A stretch of 6,287 nucleotides of DNA from Flavobacteriaceae bacterium (GTDB taxonomy: Bacteria; Bacteroidota; Bacteroidia; Flavobacteriales; Flavobacteriaceae). The translations under genes were made by a program, and so were the position numbers. Of the stretch, positions 1-6,231 are shown piece by piece (within the stretch, counting starts at the first letter, position 1; every line of letters starts with the position of its first letter). Location of the stretch: the NCBI GenBank assembly GCA_018608735.1, contig JABAYZ010000263.1, positions 1 through 6,287 on the forward strand, given 5' to 3'. A model generated the notes under the pieces. That model ran no database searches, was not told the DNA's origin, and was given only the letters and a program-made list of their open reading frames with translations.

Positions 1-436
1 CCGCTATAATAGAGGATATACTTACAATCCTGACATCAACGGGAACTTTCAAATTACTATTTTAGATCGCGACAATCCATCAATTGAAGCCGATTATACG
101 GTCGTACATTTTTCACTTTTGAATCCTGAATTAGCCAATGAATCTATATATGTCTATGGAAGTTATAACAACTTCGCCTTAAACGCATCAAACAAAATGG
201 TTTTCAACCCTGACAGTGGCGTTTATGAAAAAGATATAAAGCTCAAACAAGGATTTTACAACTATAAATATGTACTTGTAAATACTCAGGGGGAATTAGA
301 AGAAGGGGTTATTAGTGGTGATTTTTATGAAACCGAAAACAACTATAAAGTACTCGTTTACTATAGAGACTTGGGTGCACGCTACGATCGCATTGTGGGT
401 TTTGGAGAAGGCACTTCTACACAAATAGGCAATTAA
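1..436 (+). CDS. Type IX secretion system plug-domain (DUF5103-type) protein, C-terminal fragment
   Basis: Partial gene: the reading frame is already open at base 2 and runs 144 codons to a TAA at 434-436, so the true start lies before the window. The TTG at 119 is internal and not a start. Visible motifs include an N-terminal stretch RGYTYNPDINGNF followed by IEADYTVVHFSL, then a beta-sandwich-like part with VYGSYNNF, LKQGFYNYKYV, TENNYKVLVYYRDLG and RYDRIVGFG. I recognise this pattern as the C-terminal part of the Bacteroidota proteins annotated as T9SS plug domain or DUF5103, usually about 400 residues long. Plug proteins are known to cap the SprA/Sov outer-membrane translocon of the T9SS. 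Whether this copy does so or is a paralogue is not shown. The signal peptide and first domain are outside the window. No convincing terminator follows; the next gene starts 103 bp downstream. Confidence 0.82.
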   Translation, partial: RYNRGYTYNPDINGNFQITILDRDNPSIEADYTVVHFSLLNPELANESIYVYGSYNNFALNASNKMVFNPDSGVYEKDIKLKQGFYNYKYVLVNTQGELEEGVISGDFYETENNYKVLVYYRDLGARYDRIVGFGEGTSTQIGN

Positions 437-539
437 TACGCTTGGAATTTAATTCTTGTTTTTATCATACAGACACAACACGACAGAGTTTTTATGAAAT
501 AATTTTATAGTTTGACTAAATTTACTATTTTTATAGGCT

Positions 540-926
540 ATGATTGAGCAAATCACCAAAGGAATTAAAATTTCTATAGAATCTAACTTTGAAGGCACCT
601 TCTACAAGGATGAATGTATTCATTATGCATTTAGTTATGAAGTTGTTATAGAAAATCAAAGTCACGAAGTTGCACAACTAATTGCAAGGAAATGGGATAT
701 CATGGAGGCTCTTAATGACAATGAAATTGTGATTGGAGAAGGCGTAGTTGGCGAAAAACCCATTCTTTTGCCTGGTGATCGTCACAAATACAACTCCGGA
801 TGTGTTTTGAAATCTCCTTTTGGTGCTATGAAAGGCAGCTACCTTATGGTAAATCCCTCCAACTCAAAACAATTCAAGGTCACAATTCCAACTTTTAAAT
901 TAAGTGCCTCATTTGCAAAAAATTAA
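540..926 (+). CDS. apaG: ApaG family protein (DUF525 domain)
   Basis: A 128-residue protein, the normal length for stand-alone ApaG, made of one fibronectin-III-like beta-sandwich domain. Family hallmarks are visible in order: YAFSYEVVIENQS (residues 29-41), the glycine-rich GEGVVGEKP (66-74), SGCVL (86-90), GAMKGSYLMV (95-104) and IPTFKLS (116-122). No signal peptide or membrane segment is present, so it should be cytosolic. ApaG was linked genetically to cobalt resistance and magnesium efflux in enterobacteria, but its biochemical role is unsettled; the GxGxxG-like loop has been suggested to bind a nucleotide or pyrophosphate. The start at 540 is chosen because it gives the usual ApaG N-terminus (a short lead then KGIKISIES). 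There is no Shine-Dalgarno sequence upstream, which is usual in this phylum. It lies between the plug-domain gene and pruA, 73 bp before the latter. Confidence 0.93.
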   Translation: MIEQITKGIKISIESNFEGTFYKDECIHYAFSYEVVIENQSHEVAQLIARKWDIMEALNDNEIVIGEGVVGEKPILLPGDRHKYNSGCVLKSPFGAMKGSYLMVNPSNSKQFKVTIPTFKLSASFAKN

Positions 927-950
927 ACTACATTTTAAACTCAAACATCA

Positions 951-980
951 ACTATAAAGTGTAATTTTACACTTTATAGT
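951..980. promoter_or_regulatory. Perfect 14-bp-arm palindrome upstream of pruA, candidate operator
   Basis: The left arm ACTATAAAGTGTAA (951-964) and right arm TTACACTTTATAGT (967-980) are exact reverse complements separated by TT. It lies 24 bp after the apaG stop and 19 bp before the pruA start codon. It is not followed by a T-run on the plus strand, so a terminator is less likely than a dimeric-repressor or activator site. As RNA it could form a 12-bp stem with a 6-nt loop immediately before the pruA start. An 8-bp direct repeat, AAACATCA, occurs on both sides (943-950 and 993-1000). No regulator gene is in the window, so the cognate factor is unknown; a proline- or glutamate-responsive regulator would be a reasonable guess only. 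Confidence 0.6.
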
Positions 981-999
981 ACACACTAAAAAAAACATC

Positions 1000-2628
1000 A
1001 TGGGAAAAGGATTTTTTAAGGTTCCAGTTGCAATAAATGAACCCGTCAAATCATACAAGCCAGGTTCTCCAGAACGTGAAGAAGTACTCACCACTTACAA
1101 AGCAATGCTAAAGGAAACTTTAGAAGTGCCTATGTACATAAATGGTGAAGACATCAAATCTGGAAACACTCAATTTATGAGTCCTCCACACGATCATCAG
1201 CACATTCTAGGCTCCTACCATACCGCAGAAAAAGCGCATGTAGAAACAGCGATTGCGACCGCTTTGGAAGCTCGAAAATCTTGGGCACAACTCCCTTGGG
1301 AACAACGTGCAGGAATTTTTCTTCGTGCTGCCGAATTGATCGCCGGTCCTTACCGTGCAAGAATCAATGCCTCTACAATGATTGGGCAATCGAAAACTGT
1401 TTTTCAAGCTGAAATTGATGCTGCTTGTGAATTTGTAGATTTTTTACGATTCAACGTTCAGTTTATGATCGACATCTATAAAGACCAACCACAGAGCACC
1501 AGTGCTGCTTGGAACCGCATCGAATACCGTCCTTTAGAAGGATTTACCTATGCCGTATCGCCTTTTAACTTTACGTCTATTGCAGGAAACCTTGCAGCAT
1601 GCATGGCCTTAATGGGAAATGTAGTGGTTTGGAAACCTAGTGATAGCCAAGTATATTCTGCAAAAATAATTATGGATATTTTTGAGGAAGCTGGCGTACC
1701 TCCAGGAGTCATTAATGTGGTTTTTGGAGATCCCGTAATGATTACGGATACCGTTTTAGCAAGCCCAGAATTTTCTGGACTGCACTTTACGGGTTCAACA
1801 CATATATTCAAAGAACTTTGGAAACAAATTGGGAATAATATTCACAACTACAAAACCTATCCGCGTATTGTTGGCGAAACAGGTGGTAAAGATTTTATCG
1901 TAGCTCATCCTTCGGCGAATGCCAAGCAAGTGGCAACAGGCATGTTGCGCGGTGCTTATGAATTTCAAGGGCAAAAATGTAGTGCCGCTTCTCGATCTTA
2001 TATCCCCCAAAGTTTGTGGCCAGAAATCAAAGCCTTTATGATTGCAGAAATGAACACCTTTAAAATGGGTTCTCCAGAAAATTTTAGTAATTTTATTACG
2101 GCGGTGATTCATGAAGGATCTTTTGACAAACTCGCTGGATTTATTGATCGTGCAAAACAAGATGCGGATGCGACTGTGATTGCTGGAGGAAATTATGACA
2201 AGAGTAAAGGATACTTTATTGAACCAACCCTCATTGAAACCACCAATCCAAAGTATGCCACAATGAGTACCGAATTATTTGGCCCTGTAATGACAGTTTA
2301 TGTGTATGAGGATGACGCTTTTGAGGCGACTTTAAAACTAGTTGATGAAACAAGCGAATATGCACTTACGGGAGCAATCTTTTCAACAGACCGATATGCG
2401 GCTACACTTGCAACAAAAATGCTAGAAAATGCGGCTGGAAACTTTTATATTAATGACAAACCCTCCGGTGCTGTTGTTGGGCAGCAACCTTTTGGAGGCG
2501 CTCGTGCTTCGGGAACGAATGATAAGGCGGGTTCTGCCCAGAATTTGTTACGTTGGATTTCACCGCGAATGGTCAAAGAAACCTTTGTGACCCCAACGGA
2601 TTATCGCTATCCATTTTTAGAGGAATAA
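1000..2628 (+). CDS. pruA: L-glutamate gamma-semialdehyde dehydrogenase (1-pyrroline-5-carboxylate dehydrogenase)
   Basis: Oxidises L-glutamate gamma-semialdehyde (open form of 1-pyrroline-5-carboxylate) to glutamate with NAD+, the second step of proline degradation, in the cytosol. At 542 residues it is the stand-alone form, without the proline dehydrogenase domain of PutA. Aldehyde dehydrogenase superfamily landmarks are all present: SPFNF with oxyanion Asn190, WKPS with cofactor-binding Lys212, FTGST (263-267) in the Rossmann fold, GETGGKDF with general-base Glu293, GQKCSAASR with catalytic Cys327, ELFGPV (425-430) and PFGGARASGTNDKAG (497-511). The GETGGKDF and GQKCSA forms, and an N-terminal part opening with FKVPVAINEPVKSY, are typical of the P5C dehydrogenase family. 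The ATG at 1000 gives this family N-terminus. It is monocistronic at its 3' end, with a strong terminator 20 bp after the stop. The palindrome just upstream suggests control separate from apaG. Nothing looks damaged. Confidence 0.96.
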   Translation: MGKGFFKVPVAINEPVKSYKPGSPEREEVLTTYKAMLKETLEVPMYINGEDIKSGNTQFMSPPHDHQHILGSYHTAEKAHVETAIATALEARKSWAQLPWEQRAGIFLRAAELIAGPYRARINASTMIGQSKTVFQAEIDAACEFVDFLRFNVQFMIDIYKDQPQSTSAAWNRIEYRPLEGFTYAVSPFNFTSIAGNLAACMALMGNVVVWKPSDSQVYSAKIIMDIFEEAGVPPGVINVVFGDPVMITDTVLASPEFSGLHFTGSTHIFKELWKQIGNNIHNYKTYPRIVGETGGKDFIVAHPSANAKQVATGMLRGAYEFQGQKCSAASRSYIPQSLWPEIKAFMIAEMNTFKMGSPENFSNFITAVIHEGSFDKLAGFIDRAKQDADATVIAGGNYDKSKGYFIEPTLIETTNPKYATMSTELFGPVMTVYVYEDDAFEATLKLVDETSEYALTGAIFSTDRYAATLATKMLENAAGNFYINDKPSGAVVGQQPFGGARASGTNDKAGSAQNLLRWISPRMVKETFVTPTDYRYPFLEE

Positions 2629-2648
2629 ATAACTGATTGACTTTAATT

Positions 2649-2675
2649 AAAAAGCCACTCATTGCGTGGTTTTTT
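2649..2675 (+). terminator. Rho-independent terminator of pruA
   Basis: Hairpin with stem AAAAAGCCAC (2649-2658), 7-nt loop and GTGGTTTTTT (2666-2675), giving ten pairs including one G:U, with the T-run inside the 3' arm. It starts 20 bp after the pruA stop. Read on the minus strand the core CCAC/GTGG stem persists with a terminal T-run, but an A:C mismatch replaces the wobble, so it is better for the plus strand. It might act weakly as a bidirectional stop for the convergent operon. Confidence 0.8.
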
Positions 2676-2697
2676 CAACGCTAACGCACGATTCCCT

Positions 2698-2718
2698 GCT
2701 TGCAGCAGGCAAGCTTTT
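2698..2718 (+). repeat. GC-rich hairpin in the convergent intergenic gap, possible backup terminator or extragenic repeat
   Basis: GCTTGC (2698-2703) and GCAAGC (2709-2714) pair around AGCAG and are followed by TTTT. An overlapping alternative stem is CCTGC (2695-2699) with GCAGG (2705-2709). It stands out as more GC-rich than the surrounding gap. It may be a second pruA terminator, or part of a dispersed extragenic palindromic repeat; only one copy is in the window, so repeat status is not shown. Confidence 0.4.
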
Positions 2719-2911
2719 GTGTGGGTCATTTATTTAGATCGCAAAAAATTAACTTTGTTGAATCTTCGATTTCTAGACTTTGAGCTTATATAATTTTCAT
2801 TACTTTTCCGTTCAAAATTCATTTTAATACTTCATAATTTATATTGCATTTTATATTTTTTTTAGGTGCGGGGTATATGATAATAAATAGGTAAAGTAAA
2901 TTTAAAAAAAA
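2719..2911. other. AT-rich intergenic tail with no recognised gene
   Basis: Between the second hairpin and the stop codon of the convergent FAH-family gene I see only A/T-rich sequence. There is no open frame longer than a few codons with a credible start and no tRNA-like fold. There is also no clear terminator for the minus-strand operon, which must read into this stretch. An isolated TAACTTTG at 2750-2757 matches the Bacteroidetes -7 box but has no partner or downstream gene. Confidence 0.5.
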
Positions 2912-3871
2912 TCAAATTACTGTATTTTTTAGTATTCCTATATTTTCAATTTCTAATTCTACTATATCTCCAGGCTCTAAAGGTCTGTGTACTGAAAATT
3001 TATTTTCAATTAAACTTCCCCAACCAACAGTACCACTCCCTAAAATATCACCTGGCATTAAAGATACATTATTTTCTGAAGCTCTTTTTATCATTTGAGG
3101 AAAAGTCCAATAAACCGTTTTATAATTTCCTTCACAGATTGTTTCACCGTTAATTCTAGCAGTCATACTTAAATCAAACCGGCCATCTGTAGTTTGTGGC
3201 ATTTGTAAATGCTCTGGATGCGTTTCTCTTGTGATAGTACAACGATGCTTTTCAAATTCATCTTTGGTCACAATACATGGTCCAATAGCATTGGCGAAAT
3301 CTTTCCCTTTGTGTGGTCCAAGAGGTACGGTCATTTCTTGTCTTTGAATTGCTCTTGCTGTCCAATCATTAAAAATGGTATATCCAAAAATATAATCATC
3401 TGCATTTTCATCCTGAATATCATTACCTTTCTTACCTATAATAACAGCTAGCTCCAATTCTATGTCAAATTTGGTTTCTTTTTCAGGTCGTTTAATTTTA
3501 TCATTTGGGCCATAAATAGCTTGGTGATTGGTAAAATAGAAAATAGGAATATTATACCATTCTGGACTAACGGTATGCCCAAAAGACTTTGAAGCATTTA
3601 ACATGTGTTCCTCAAAAGCAACATAATCTCTAAAACTTCTTGGATTGGTTAACGGTGCTAGTAATTTCACCTCTGACAGTTGATAATGTGGCGAAATAGT
3701 TTCTAAATTTTCCTCCCTAATAATTTTAAAATATGTTTCATGATCGTCAATAAATGCCAACATATCATTAGGTAGACGTTTATCTGCCTTTTGCATGGCA
3801 ACTACACCATTTTTATTTAACCAACCAATGTGTATAGATCCATCTATTTTTTGAAAAGTAACTAATTTCAT
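2912..3871 (-). CDS. Fumarylacetoacetate hydrolase (FAH) family protein
   Basis: A 319-residue enzyme, third gene of the operon. An N-terminal part (about 1-75) precedes the FAH catalytic fold. Residues matching the metal and catalytic set of mouse fumarylacetoacetase are visible: Asp82 and His89 in RDYVAFEEH (like Asp126/His133), Glu138 and Glu140 in DIELELAV (like Glu199/Glu201), Asp169 and Gln176 in NDWTARAIQ (like Asp233/Gln240), and Lys190 in PLGPHKGKDF (like Lys253). PGDILGSGT (273-281) is also typical. Family members hydrolyse C-C bonds in fumarylacetoacetate, fumarylpyruvate or acylpyruvates, or decarboxylate/isomerise ring-fission acids, using Mg2+ or Ca2+. The intact His89 favours a hydrolase. 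It is shorter than the roughly 420-residue eukaryote-type tyrosine-pathway enzyme, so I do not call it hmgB/fahA. The start lies 18 bp after the monooxygenase stop and in the same frame, supporting co-transcription. Exact substrate unknown. Confidence 0.85.
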   Translation of the reverse strand: MKLVTFQKIDGSIHIGWLNKNGVVAMQKADKRLPNDMLAFIDDHETYFKIIREENLETISPHYQLSEVKLLAPLTNPRSFRDYVAFEEHMLNASKSFGHTVSPEWYNIPIFYFTNHQAIYGPNDKIKRPEKETKFDIELELAVIIGKKGNDIQDENADDYIFGYTIFNDWTARAIQRQEMTVPLGPHKGKDFANAIGPCIVTKDEFEKHRCTITRETHPEHLQMPQTTDGRFDLSMTARINGETICEGNYKTVYWTFPQMIKRASENNVSLMPGDILGSGTVGWGSLIENKFSVHRPLEPGDIVELEIENIGILKNTVI

Positions 3872-3889
3872 CCTAAACTTTTTAGTTGT

Positions 3890-5032
3890 TTAAATTGGTT
3901 GCATTAAAACGCCCATGGCCTTGCCAATGACCTGACCCATATTTGCACCTTCGGGCAACTGCTTTCCTTCAAATTCTAATAATTCCCATTCTGCCAAGGT
4001 TTCAGATGCCGTTACAATAGCCATACAACGTTCGTAACGTCTTTTCATAAAGGCATTAAATGCCTCTTCTACCGTATTGGATTTTTCTAATTCTTCTGCC
4101 AAAACTACGCCATCTTCTAAAGCTAATGCAGCACCAGAACCTAATTGCGGAACCGTTGCATGCGCACCATCGCCAATAACTATGGCTCTGTTTTTATACC
4201 AAGGGTCTGGTAAATGACTAGCTTCTATTGGGCGATAGTTTACTAAATCTGGATCTGTAATTTGTTCTCTAGCATCTTGAGCAATTTTAATAGGAAACTC
4301 AGCTAAATAATCCTTTAGCATAGGTACGTATGCAGATTTTTCAATCCAAGGGTTATCTGCTCCTTCAGCAGATACCAAAAACATATACATGCTGTCTTCT
4401 GACATTGGTATAAACCCAATTTTACTGCGCTTACCATAATACATATATGCAGTATCTAAATCTTCATGCTTTTTAAAGGCATATCGCCAAACGGAAACAC
4501 CCATATATTTTGGTTTAAAATTACCAAAAATCAATTTACGCATATCAGAATTTATACCATCTGAAGCGATTAAGATGTCATAGGTTTTTTTAGTGTTATC
4601 GGTAAACGTTACGGTAACGTCATCTTTGTTGTTTTCGATGTGGGTTACGGTAGTTCCCATTTTATAGTGAACACCAAGTTTGATAGCCCTTTCATACATG
4701 ATTTCATGCAAAGTACGTCTTGAAATCCCATTATGGCTAGGGTATTTTCCCATTGGTGGTGCACCTGCAAGACCAATAAAATGACCTGTTGCGGTATTCA
4801 TTTTTAATTGCCCATATGGATATCCCTGCTTCATAGTTTCATCGGCTAGACCTATTGCATCTAGTGCTCTCAAAGCATTCATTTGTTGAATAATTCCAAC
4901 TCCATATACATTGTACACATCTAGTCTTTCTGCTATTTCAACTTCAACACCATTTTGGGCTAAAGCAATTGCAACGGACTGTCCTCCAATACCTCCTCCA
5001 ACTACGAGTACTTTTTTTACTGCTGCTGCCAT
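3890..5032 (-). CDS. FAD-dependent monooxygenase (class A aromatic hydroxylase type)
   Basis: A 380-residue single-component flavoprotein of the p-hydroxybenzoate hydroxylase superfamily (PF01494 type). It shows the dinucleotide-binding GGGIGG (12-17) with Glu35 ending the second strand (EIAER), an Arg pair at 105-106 in GISRRTLHE, the DG motif in LIASDGINSDMRK (Asp158-Gly159), and the GD motif in IVIGDGAHATVPQLGSG (Gly287-Asp288) followed by ALEDGVVLAEEL. These bind FAD and NAD(P)H. There is no signal peptide, so it should be cytosolic. Members usually hydroxylate phenolic or N-heteroaromatic rings ortho or para to an existing hydroxyl using NAD(P)H and O2, although some act as epoxidases or Baeyer-Villiger enzymes. 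It lacks the extra C-terminal thioredoxin-like domain of phenol hydroxylases. It sits second in the operon, 37 bp after the hydrolase and 18 bp before the FAH gene. I infer that it prepares an aromatic ring for cleavage; the substrate is not readable. Confidence 0.88.
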   Translation of the reverse strand: MAAAVKKVLVVGGGIGGQSVAIALAQNGVEVEIAERLDVYNVYGVGIIQQMNALRALDAIGLADETMKQGYPYGQLKMNTATGHFIGLAGAPPMGKYPSHNGISRRTLHEIMYERAIKLGVHYKMGTTVTHIENNKDDVTVTFTDNTKKTYDILIASDGINSDMRKLIFGNFKPKYMGVSVWRYAFKKHEDLDTAYMYYGKRSKIGFIPMSEDSMYMFLVSAEGADNPWIEKSAYVPMLKDYLAEFPIKIAQDAREQITDPDLVNYRPIEASHLPDPWYKNRAIVIGDGAHATVPQLGSGAALALEDGVVLAEELEKSNTVEEAFNAFMKRRYERCMAIVTASETLAEWELLEFEGKQLPEGANMGQVIGKAMGVLMQPI

Positions 5033-5069
5033 GAGTTTTATTTTTTAAATTATACTATAATACCAAGCG

Positions 5070-6185
5070 CTATGCATGAATTTTTTCTGCAATCCAATCA
5101 TACATATCTAGGGTTGGCATGAAATTATCTACTTGACAATGTTGCGCACCACTTTCTCCATCTGGCACAATTTTCATTTTATGCTCACAAGTCAAATGCT
5201 TTTCTAGTGTGATGGCATGCTCCGCAAAATTTTGCTTATCGCCACCACCATGCATAATGAATGTAGGCATTGAAATTTTTTCTGCAACACCATTTTCCAA
5301 TGTAAAACCTTCTAGTTTTTTAAGGACACCTTCATAGGAGTCTTCATCCATAATATGCTGTACAATTTCAGCAAGCGGATGTTTTCCACTTCGGCCAGCC
5401 CAAACAGAATAATAAGACCAAACGGCACCAAAAATCATACATACTTTAAAACGCGGTTCAAAAGCTGCACAACGTGCCGCCATATAGCCACCCATAGAAA
5501 CACCTGCAATGCCAACACTTGTAGTGTCAACTTCATCTTTTAAGTTTTCTAAAACCCAATCCAATACAGCTGTACCAGCCACATTATAATCGTATCTAGA
5601 ATGAATATGGTTTAGACGTAAAGCTGCGCCTTGTCCTGGTCCGTCCATTGCTAATAAAGCGATACCTCTTTCCATCAAGTGGTCTCCAATTCCGAAATAG
5701 AGTTCTTCAGCCAAACTATCTAATCCTCCAAACATGACCATTACTGGTGGATTTGTTACGCCCATAGGCTTGAAAAGATACCCAGGTAAAAAAGAACCTT
5801 CAAAAGGGACTTCTACTGTTATTGGTTTCTCTTCAAAGTATTTTGTTGCATTAATAAATGCCTGACGTGCTTTCACATAGGTCTTAATTTTTCGGTCATC
5901 GTGTAGATTCATGAAAAACTCTGCCGTACGCAAATAATTAAAAGCTCTTAAATAGGTTCTTCTTGCAGAAACAAAAGCTTTCTTATTCTCGTAATCTTCT
6001 GCCCATTCATAAACTTCATTACCTTTATTTAACCAGGCTAAATTAAAAGTTTCTCTATTATCAGGATCAATGTTACTTGCCGCGTCTAGAATTTCAGCAA
6101 ATTCACCACCACCATAATGCGCTTGTGTTAATGCTCTATTTACTTGATACGAAGGCATGTATTTGCCCGGGAAAAAATGCCACAT
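5070..6185 (-). CDS. Alpha/beta hydrolase, 2,6-dihydropseudooxynicotine hydrolase / Ayg1-like (C-C bond hydrolase type)
   Basis: A 371-residue protein, first gene of the operon. Residues 1-120 form a mostly helical N-terminal domain, followed by a canonical alpha/beta hydrolase core: oxyanion-loop MFGGLDS (151-157), DGPGQG (181-186), nucleophile elbow GVSMGG with Ser230, acid Asp316 in MHGGGDKQ, and His349 in GAQHCQ. The long helical N-domain plus DGPGQG and GxSMGG resembles the family of Arthrobacter 2,6-dihydropseudooxynicotine hydrolase, fungal Ayg1 polyketide-shortening hydrolases and FrsA-like enzymes, in which serine enzymes can cut a C-C bond beside a ketone. No signal peptide is seen; cytosolic. 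The ATG at 6185 is preceded two codons upstream by an in-frame TAA, so it cannot be longer; Met10 is a less likely alternative. Ordinary esterase activity is the main competing reading. The stop is 37 bp before the monooxygenase start. Confidence 0.82.
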   Translation of the reverse strand: MWHFFPGKYMPSYQVNRALTQAHYGGGEFAEILDAASNIDPDNRETFNLAWLNKGNEVYEWAEDYENKKAFVSARRTYLRAFNYLRTAEFFMNLHDDRKIKTYVKARQAFINATKYFEEKPITVEVPFEGSFLPGYLFKPMGVTNPPVMVMFGGLDSLAEELYFGIGDHLMERGIALLAMDGPGQGAALRLNHIHSRYDYNVAGTAVLDWVLENLKDEVDTTSVGIAGVSMGGYMAARCAAFEPRFKVCMIFGAVWSYYSVWAGRSGKHPLAEIVQHIMDEDSYEGVLKKLEGFTLENGVAEKISMPTFIMHGGGDKQNFAEHAITLEKHLTCEHKMKIVPDGESGAQHCQVDNFMPTLDMYDWIAEKIHA

Positions 6186-6223
6186 AGTTTATTTTTATTT
6201 TTGATATCAGAAATTTATTTTAC

Positions 6224-6231
6224 CAAATATA
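6224..6231 (-). promoter_or_regulatory. Bacteroidetes -7 box (TAnnTTTG) upstream of the three-gene operon
   Basis: Read on the minus strand this is TATATTTG, an exact match to the TAnnTTTG -7 consensus used by the Bacteroidetes primary sigma factor. It ends 38 bp before the hydrolase start codon, leaving room for a short A/T-rich leader. I do not find a TTTG-type -33 element at the usual spacing (the nearest TTG is about 28 bp upstream), so the promoter may be weak or activator-dependent. No inverted repeat operator is evident in the remaining upstream bases to the window edge. Confidence 0.45.

Noticed and set aside
119..121. TTG as the start of a 105-residue protein
   Set aside because: The same frame is open back to base 2 and encodes family-typical sequence (RGYTYNPDINGNF), so this is an internal Leu codon of a truncated larger gene.
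445..455. GAATT/AATTC inverted repeat followed by T-rich DNA as a terminator for the plug-domain gene
   Set aside because: Only five AT-rich pairs with a one-base centre; it cannot form a stable terminator hairpin.
506..514. TATAGTTTG as a -7 box for apaG
   Set aside because: Three bases instead of two separate TA from TTTG, and no -33 element is seen, so it does not meet the consensus.
1175..2160. Several open frames of 61-121 codons on the minus strand
   Set aside because: They lie entirely inside pruA, show no recognisable domain, and the plus-strand frame is an unambiguous dehydrogenase.
2750..2757. TAACTTTG as a plus-strand promoter
   Set aside because: No correctly spaced -33 element and no gene or recognisable RNA downstream before the convergent gene.
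3209..3451. 80-codon plus-strand open frame
   Set aside because: Antisense to the FAH-family gene, low-complexity, Cys/Phe/Ile-rich translation with no family resemblance.
5355..5543. 62-codon plus-strand open frame
   Set aside because: Antisense to the conserved core of the alpha/beta hydrolase, including its nucleophile elbow; a shadow frame.
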